Below the pieces are notes generated by a model that searched no databases, was not told where the DNA came from, and was given only the letters and a program-made list of their open reading frames with translations. From contig SLBZ01000071.1 of the NCBI GenBank assembly GCA_007126095.1, positions 1 through 64,000 of the forward strand: DNA of 64,000 bases. The letters run 5' to 3'. The number at the start of each line of letters is the position of its first letter. The stretch's first letter is position 1. Below are positions 45,578 through 51,900 of the stretch, piece after piece. The position numbers and the translations under genes were made by a program. The stretch is from Aquisalimonas sp. (GTDB lineage Bacteria; Pseudomonadota; Gammaproteobacteria; Nitrococcales; Aquisalimonadaceae).

Positions 45578-45756
45578 GGTGGACCTGAAGGTCCACCCTA
45601 CGCCCACCCCCGAACCAACAACGCCGGCCGCACCGTAGGGTGGACCTTCAGGCCCACCGGCAAAGGCACGAACCGCAGCACCCGTAGGGTGGACCTTCAG
45701 GTCCACCAGCAAAGGCACGGGCCGCAGCAATCGTAGGGTGGACCTTCAGGTCCACC
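45578..45756. repeat. REP/REPIN-like cluster: four GTAG-headed palindromes
   Basis: A 24-nt unit, GTAGGGTGGACC followed by TTCAGGTCCACC, occurs at 45635-45658 (one base changed), 45684-45707 and 45733-45756, and inverted at 45578-45601. Each unit is GTAG plus a palindrome with 9-bp arms. The three direct copies repeat every 49 nt because the intervening ~25 nt (GCAAAGGCACG...CCGCAGCA) are also repeated. The inverted first copy facing the second makes a REPIN-like pair. A GTAG tetranucleotide beside a palindrome is the mark of REP sequences mobilised by RAYT transposases; none is in the window. The hairpins may also stabilise or end the narGHJI message. Confidence 0.85.
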
Positions 45757-45789
45757 AACAGCATCACGAACACCCGACCCGGAGGTCGC

Positions 45790-46563
45790 ATGTCCATCCA
45801 CGTCAATGGCAGGGAAATCACCAGCCGGGCCATCAACATCGAATCGGCCTACCATCAGGAGTCCGGCGCCGATCCGCGTTACGCCCAGCGCCGGGCCGCC
45901 GTGGCCCTGACCGTCCGCGAGCTACTCAGGCAACGCGCCGAGCAGCTCGACATGGCGGTGCCCGAGGACGACGACGACCTGGATCCGGTCATCGACGAAC
46001 TCATCGCCACGGAAGTCCACATCCCCACGGCGGACGACACCACCTGCCGCCGCTGGTATGAGCAGAACCCGGAGCGCTTCCGCACGCCGGACATGGCCGA
46101 GGTGCGCCACATCCTGCTCGCCGGCCACCCGGAGGATCTGGAAGAGCGCAACCAGGCTCGCGCCACGGCCGAGCAGCTCATCGAAGAACTCCGGCGCGAT
46201 CCGGACGCCTTCGCGGACATGGCGCGCAAACACTCCCGCTGCCCGTCGGCGAACGAGGGCGGCCATCTGGGCCAGGTGAGCAACGGCGAGACTGTGCCGG
46301 AATTCGAGGACGCAGTGCTGCGCCTGCCCGTGGGGCTGGCCGATCAGCCCATCAAGACCCGTTACGGCTTCCACGTGGTGGATGTGCTCCAGCACGTGGC
46401 CGGCGAGCAGCTGCCATTCGAGGCGGTGCACGAGCGCATCCGGGAGTACCTGGAGGCCGTGTCGCGGCAGCGTGCCATCAGCCAGTACATCAAGCTCCTG
46501 GCCGGCGATGCCGAGATCCGCGGCATCGACCTGGACCAGGCCGAATCCATGCTCATTCAGTAA
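45790..46563 (+). CDS. Parvulin-type peptidylprolyl isomerase of the nar operon
   Basis: 257 residues. The N-terminal ~100 residues are helical (SurA/NifM-like). Residues ~105-205 form a parvulin domain with AEVRHILLAGHPEDLEERNQ, ADMARKHSRCPSANEGGHLG and IKTRYGFHVVDVLQ. No signal peptide is visible, so it works in the cytoplasm. A PPIase in this position, after narI, is known from Pseudomonas nar operons, where it is thought to help nitrate reductase mature. It is NifM-like in layout and may assist folding of the iron-sulfur subunits. Confidence 0.88.
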   Translation: MSIHVNGREITSRAINIESAYHQESGADPRYAQRRAAVALTVRELLRQRAEQLDMAVPEDDDDLDPVIDELIATEVHIPTADDTTCRRWYEQNPERFRTPDMAEVRHILLAGHPEDLEERNQARATAEQLIEELRRDPDAFADMARKHSRCPSANEGGHLGQVSNGETVPEFEDAVLRLPVGLADQPIKTRYGFHVVDVLQHVAGEQLPFEAVHERIREYLEAVSRQRAISQYIKLLAGDAEIRGIDLDQAESMLIQ

Positions 46564-46578
46564 CGGGGCGACCCCACG

Positions 46579-46998
46579 ATGCGTATCAGCAGTTTTGACG
46601 ACCTCAAGAAAGCCGGCCTGGAACAGGACGAACCGCAGCGCCTGCTGCTCGTGCTCCTGAAGGCCGAGCCGGAATCCGGCGACGGCAACCCCGACAAGAA
46701 CGACGTCATCCAGGGCAGCGGCTATCTGCGCCCCGTCATGGCCACGGACCGGGAACTCACCGAAGACCTGCGCCTGGATGTCCTGGCTGAGGAAGCCGAC
46801 CAGTCGGGCATGGCCTGGGACCTGATCATGGTCTCCAGCCTGTCCGCCACCGGCGGCCGCCTGCCCACCTCGGAAGAAGCCGAGCCCTACCTTAAACAGA
46901 TGGCCGAAGCCGTTGAAATGGGCGCCGACCTGTCCCGCTACGCCGTATTCGACCGAGCCGGAAGCCCCGTTCAACTTCAGACAAGGATGACCCAGTAG
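46579..46998 (+). CDS. Small conserved protein between the PPIase gene and moeA
   Basis: 139 residues, soluble, beginning MRISSFDDLKKAGLEQDEPQ, with the blocks RLLLVLLKAEPESGDGNPDK and SLSATGGRLPTSEEAEPYLK and ending GADLSRYAVFDRAGSPVQLQ. Proteins of this size are sometimes labelled ribonucleotide reductase subunit alpha in databases, but it is far too short for that enzyme and has none of its catalytic residues. It is 15 nt after the PPIase gene and 2 nt before moeA, so it is likely part of the nitrate reductase unit. Function unknown. Confidence 0.8.
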   Translation: MRISSFDDLKKAGLEQDEPQRLLLVLLKAEPESGDGNPDKNDVIQGSGYLRPVMATDRELTEDLRLDVLAEEADQSGMAWDLIMVSSLSATGGRLPTSEEAEPYLKQMAEAVEMGADLSRYAVFDRAGSPVQLQTRMTQ

Positions 46999-47000
46999 CA

Positions 47001-48230
47001 ATGACCGACTGCACCCTCAGCCAGCAACACCTGCACGAGCCTGCCGAGGCACTACGCCACATGCTTGATGGCATCGCGCCGTCCAACCGGGAAGATGTGG
47101 TCCCCCTGTGTCAGACCATCGGTCGTGTGCTGGCGCGGGACGTGGTGGCCCGTGTGACCACGCCACCCCATGACAACGCCGCCATGGACGGCTACGTCTG
47201 CCGCGCGGCCGACGTGCACGAAGAGGGCGGCACGCTCCCAGTCGCCGGCACCGCCGCGGCGGGCGACCCACCCGCAACCCTGCCCGAGGGCAGCGCCATG
47301 CGCATCTACACCGGTGCCGCCATTCCGCAGGGCGCGGATACCGTGGTTATGCAGGAGCGCTGCACCCGCTCCGGTGACACCCTGGAGCTCGACTTCCGCC
47401 CGGAGCGTGGCAGCCACATCCGCTTGGCGGGTGAGGACGTGAACGCCGGTGACCCCATCATCGCCGGCGGCACGCGACTGCAGCCCCAGCACATGGCGCT
47501 GGCCGCCACCGGCGGCTACGGCGCGCTTCCCGTGCGCCCGCGCCTGCGCGTGGCCGTGCTCGTCACCGGCAACGAGCTGGCCGAGCCCGGCACGGATGCG
47601 CGACCGGGCCAGATCTACAATTCCAACGGCTACGCCCTGCTGGGGCTGCTTCAGTCTCTGGGTTGCGAGGTCCTGCACCCGCAGATCGTCCCTGACGATA
47701 TGGAGACCACCGTCTCCATGCTCCAGCAGGCGGCCCGGGAGTCCGATTTCGTCATTACCAGCGGGGGCGTCTCCGTGGGCGATGCGGATTACGTGAAGGC
47801 GGCCGTGGAGCGGATCGGCCAGCTTGACCTGTGGCGGGTCGCCATCAAGCCGGGGAAGCCCATTGCCTTCGGCCGCATCGGACGAACCCCCTTTCTCGGC
47901 CTGCCGGGCAACCCGGTATCGCTGTTCGTCACCTTCTGCCTGTTCGGCCGGCCCATGATCCTCAAGCGCCAGGGCGCGGCGGACTTCACGCCGGGGACCA
48001 TCAGCGCTGTGGCCGGTTTCTCTGTGCAGCAGGCGGACAAGCGGACCCGCTACCTCCGTGCCCGCCTGACCCAGGACGGCCGGGATCAGCGCGTGAGCCT
48101 GTTCCCGGACCAGGGCTCCGGCATCGTCAGCTCCACCACCTGGGCTAACGCCCTGGCGGAGATCCCGCCTCACACCACCATCACCACAGGCGAAACCGTC
48201 ACAGTCTACCCCTATACGGAACTGCTCTAG
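47001..48230 (+). CDS. moeA: Molybdopterin molybdotransferase MoeA
   Basis: 409 residues with MoeA blocks: PPHDNAAMDGYVCRAADVH, the GxxIxxGGxxL-like DVNAGDPIIAGGTRLQPQHM, VAVLVTGNELAEPGTDARPG, the MoCF nucleotide pocket VITSGGVSVGDADYVKAAVE and the C-terminal PFLGLPGNPVSLFVTF. MoeA inserts molybdate into adenylated molybdopterin, giving the Moco needed by NarG. It closes the nar operon. A truncated relative of this gene lies ~9.5 kb downstream (57759-57966). A strong hairpin follows. Confidence 0.95.
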   Translation: MTDCTLSQQHLHEPAEALRHMLDGIAPSNREDVVPLCQTIGRVLARDVVARVTTPPHDNAAMDGYVCRAADVHEEGGTLPVAGTAAAGDPPATLPEGSAMRIYTGAAIPQGADTVVMQERCTRSGDTLELDFRPERGSHIRLAGEDVNAGDPIIAGGTRLQPQHMALAATGGYGALPVRPRLRVAVLVTGNELAEPGTDARPGQIYNSNGYALLGLLQSLGCEVLHPQIVPDDMETTVSMLQQAARESDFVITSGGVSVGDADYVKAAVERIGQLDLWRVAIKPGKPIAFGRIGRTPFLGLPGNPVSLFVTFCLFGRPMILKRQGAADFTPGTISAVAGFSVQQADKRTRYLRARLTQDGRDQRVSLFPDQGSGIVSSTTWANALAEIPPHTTITTGETVTVYPYTELL

Positions 48231-48278
48231 TCGCTTGGCGCACCCCGAGACACGGTCGATTGCAGCACCGCCACCCTG

Positions 48279-48311
48279 ACACATGGCGTGCCGGGCTGGC
48301 ACGCCATGTGT
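48279..48311. terminator. 14-bp hairpin between convergent moeA and a secreted-protein gene
   Basis: Arms ACACATGGCGTGCC (48279-48292) and its exact complement (48298-48311) enclose a five-base loop. It lies 48 nt past the moeA stop and 42 nt past the end of the opposing gene, so it can serve both. No T-run follows, so the mode of termination is uncertain. Confidence 0.65.
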
Positions 48312-48353
48312 GTTAGTACCCGCGTCACGCCCAAGCCATTGGAGATGGGCGCG

Positions 48354-48740
48354 CTACTGGGTGTCGCGGGTCGCCATGCGATCCGGGGGCGGCTGTGGGG
48401 TGCCGTCGGTTTCCGTGGATCGGTATGACAGCTTCTCGGGCACGAAACCCAGCTTTCGCAGTTCCGTCTCCGTTGCCGTGAGCCCGGTCTCCGGTGCCTG
48501 TCGGGTGAGAACGTAGGTTCTCACCACTTCAGTCCTGGAGGGCATGAAGCCCCAGTCGATGGCCCGTTGCTCCGAAGCGTTGCGGGCTTCCAGGGGGCGA
48601 CTTTCCACCAGGGTGGAGGCGTTGATCGGGGGCGGCAGGAATCCCATCTTGATGAGTCGGTCCTGTGTGGTATCCGCCGCCAAGGGTGCAACCCACAGGC
48701 TTGCCACTGCCATGGTTGCGATCAGGTAACGAACGTTCAT
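48354..48740 (-). CDS. Small secreted protein with three GFxP repeats
   Basis: 128 residues. A signal peptide (MNVRYLIATMAVASLWVAPL, cleavage near AA-DTT) is followed by three similar units: RLIKMGFLPPP, RAIDWGFMPSR and ELRKLGFVPEK, spaced about 30 and 37 residues apart, each a short helix ending in GF-x-P. I know no family for it. GAGGTGAACC precedes the ATG, and the 17-nt leader is identical to that of the acidic secreted protein at 55548. It is divergent from the SARP-type regulator, which makes it a possible target of that regulator. Confidence 0.75.
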   Translation of the reverse strand: MNVRYLIATMAVASLWVAPLAADTTQDRLIKMGFLPPPINASTLVESRPLEARNASEQRAIDWGFMPSRTEVVRTYVLTRQAPETGLTATETELRKLGFVPEKLSYRSTETDGTPQPPPDRMATRDTQ

Positions 48741-48881
48741 GGTTCACCTCGCGTCTGTAGAATCGATGTGCTGGCGCGGTCCGAGCCCGCGCTGATCCCC
48801 CTATGCTCCGGGCTGGGTTCCCGCGCTGGTGGCCGGAATATCTGCTCGGGGCAGCAGGTGATGCTCAGGCTAGTGGGCATG

Positions 48882-48900
48882 GCGTTCGCAAACCGTTTGT
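48882..48900 (-). promoter_or_regulatory. Imperfect 11-bp-period direct repeat in the divergent interval
   Basis: On the minus strand ACAAACGG then, 11 nt later, GCGAACGC; the second unit equals the repeat found twice at 52165-52183. It is in the 254-nt gap between the secreted-protein gene and the regulator, oriented toward the secreted-protein gene. SARP-family regulators bind heptamer repeats with 11-nt period, so this is a candidate site for the regulator encoded next to it. The link is inference. Confidence 0.4.
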
Positions 48901-48994
48901 CGTGCTTCGATGCGGAGATTGACGGCGACCGAAAAGCAAACGATGCTTCAGAAAGTCCAATCCGGCGCTTCACGTCGTGGAGCAGGAGCTGGTC

Positions 48995-51900
48995 ATGCTC
49001 ACGATCAGGCTCCTGGGGGAGCAGCAGGTGATGGTCGACGGCGTGTCTGTCGAAGCTCTGCACGCACCCCGGACGCTTGGCCTGCTGGGCTATCTGGTCC
49101 TCCATGCGGGCATCCCACAGATGCGCCAGCATGTCGCGGGGCTCTTCTGGCCGGACTCCTCGGAGGGCCAGGCGCGGACCAACCTGCGTCGCGAACTCCA
49201 CCATCTCCGGGCCAGCCTTCCCGAGCCGGATCGGTGTCTGGTGGTGGGTTCCAGCACCGTGTGCTGGCGAACCGACGCGCCGTGCACGATTGATCTCACC
49301 GTGTTTCAGGACGCCGCGACAGTAGCCTCTGCCGCGGCCAACCAGCGTGATGAAAGCGCGTTCCTGACCGCAGCACGACGGGCGGCGGATGCCTACGGCG
49401 GCGCCTTTTTACCCGCCTTGTACGACGACTGGGTTCTCGAGGCCAGGGATCACTTGCAGCGGCTGTGCATCAGCCTTGTTGACCGTCTTGCGGTGGTGCT
49501 GGCCACCCACGGTGATTGGCAGGCCGCTATCAGGCATGCGTATCGGCGTGTGGAGCTGGATCCGTTGGAGGAGTCGGGTTATCGGCTGTTGATGAGGCTT
49601 CAGGCCGATGCCGGAGATCGCGCAAGTGCACTGAGGACGTTTCACCGGTGTAGCTCCGTGCTCCGTGAGGAACTGGGAGTAGAACCGTCTGCGGAAACGC
49701 TTGGCGTCTACGCGAAGCTGTTCTCACGGCCTCCGGAGCCGGTCGCGGCAGCGCCGGATACGGCGCGACCCGTATCGCTGGTTGGCAGGAAGAACCAGCT
49801 GGATGCCCTGAACACTCTATGGGCCAAGGTCACCACTGCACCCGCTTTCGGCGTGATCGCGGGCGAGGCGGGGGTCGGCAAGTCGCGCGTGATCGCGGAG
49901 TTTGCCGATGCGGTCCAGCGAGGTGGCGGGCTCGTGGCCCGTGCGCGGTGTTTTCCATCGCAGGCGCGGGTGGTTCTGGCGCCGGTCGCCGAGTGGATGC
50001 GCAGCACGGCGTTACGGCAAGGCCTAGCCAGGATGGACGAGGTGTGGCGGTCCCAGGTGAGCAGGCTCGTGCCGGAGCTCGGGGCGGGAGAGCGGGAAGA
50101 CCGCCCGGATCCGTTGGCCAATGCCTGGCAACGCCGCCAGTTCTATGAGGGGCTGGTGCACGCGGTGCTCGCCTCCGGACGTCCGATACTGCTTGTTCTG
50201 GATGACCTTCAGTGGTGTGACAACGAGACCCTTGCGTGGCTTGAGTTCCTGTTTCACTTTGATGCGGCCGCGCCGGTGCTCGTCGTGGCGACGCTGCGTA
50301 GCGAGGAACTCTATGATCATCCGCAATTGGTTGCCTGTTGTCGCCGGCTCCGGGCGGAAGGCGTTCTGGAGGAACACGAGCTCGCTCCTTTGACTGCATC
50401 CGAGGTCGCTGAACTGGCGCAAGCTCTTGGCGGGGCGCCTCTTGATGATGTTGCAACGCAAACTCTGAAGGCGCAGACCGGTGGCTTCCCGCTGTTCGTG
50501 GTGGAGTCCATGCGCCACGGCTGGACTGGGTCGTCGCGTATGGATGCGGTCCTGTCCGACCGTCTGGCGCAACTCAGCCCTGCGGCAGAGGAACTGGCCG
50601 GGCTTGCCGCAGCGGTCGGGCGCGATTTTTCGCTGGAATTGCTGCTGGCGGTTGGCACATTCGATGATGAATCCCTGGTGAAAGGGGTCGACGAGTTGTG
50701 GCACCGCCGGCTGATACGACAGCACTCCGCCGTAACGTACGACTTCACCCACGACCTCCTGCGCGCGGCAGCCTACGATAGGCTCAGCCCGCTGTCTCGG
50801 CGGTTCCTGCATCGTCGCATCGCTGCGGCGTTGTGCCTGCAGCACGCTGATGACATGGCGGCGGTGGCCGCACAGGTTGCCGACCAGTACGAACGCGGTG
50901 ATCAGCCGGCTCTTGCGATCGACTATCACGTCATGGCGGCGGAAACGGCCAAGGCGATTTTTGCGCACTCCGATGCTGTGCGCCACTTCGATCGGGCCAT
51001 GGAATTGCTGGCCGGGTTGCAAAGTGATGCCGCACGGGATCAACGGGAGCTCAAGCTGCTACAGGCGATGTTTCCCTCGGTGACTGCTCTGCACGGATAT
51101 GCAAGTGGTGAAGTAGGAGCGTTGGTGGAACGGACCTCCGAGCTCAGTTCTGCGCTCGGCGCACACGCCATTCACCTGCGGAGCCAGGGTGCCATGTGGG
51201 CGCATCTGTTCGTCCGGGGTCAGATCAAGGAATCCCTGGCCTTGTGTGAGCGGCTTGATCGGGAAGCGGCGGACCATCCGTCGCACGCCGGGTGGGTGCG
51301 CATGGTCGGTGCAGGGTCGTTGACCAGCCTTGGCCGTCCACTGGAGGCTTTGCCGCGGTTCCGGGCCGCCGAGGAGTGGGTCGACACGCGGGAGACGTTC
51401 CTCTACGGCTTTCGGGTCAAGGTCATGGCCCGCGCCTGGCGGGCCCACGCGTTCTGGCTTACCGGACAGGCGGAGGACGCCGCGGCGAGTGCGTTGGCGG
51501 CCCTTGAGCTGGCCGACGAGACCGAACAGCCCTTTGATCAGGCCATCGCCCGTGCGTACGGCGCAATTACCTACTATCTGCGTGGTGACAGTGAGCGTGC
51601 GGGCGCGCTCTCGGTATCGGTTCGTGACCTGTGCGACCGCTATGGTTTTGCCTACTACGGCGAGTGGGGCCGGCTCATCGAGGGGCGGCTGATAGGAGGT
51701 GCGGCGGCCGAGGCGCTCATGCGTGCCGGTCTTGATAAGTTGCGCCAACGCAGCGCCGAGACGCGTGTGCCGTTCTGGCATGCTCTGCTGGCCGAGGTGC
51801 TGTGGAGCGACGGGCGCGGCGGCGAGGCGCAAAGGGTTCTTGCTGAGGCCTGCACCTCCGCCGAGGCGCGGGGGGATCGTTGGTGGCTGGCCGAACTGTG

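Noticed and set aside
45635..45756. Possible mini-CRISPR: 24-nt repeats with ~25-nt spacers at regular 49-nt period
   Set aside because: The spacers are near copies of each other, each repeat is a near-perfect full-length palindrome with GTAG head, one copy is inverted nearby, and no cas gene is present. A REP-type element explains it better.
45467..45839. Short open frames over the repeat cluster with recurring VDLKVHPT and GGPEGPPY peptides
   Set aside because: The recurring peptides are only translations of the palindromes; there is no ribosome site.
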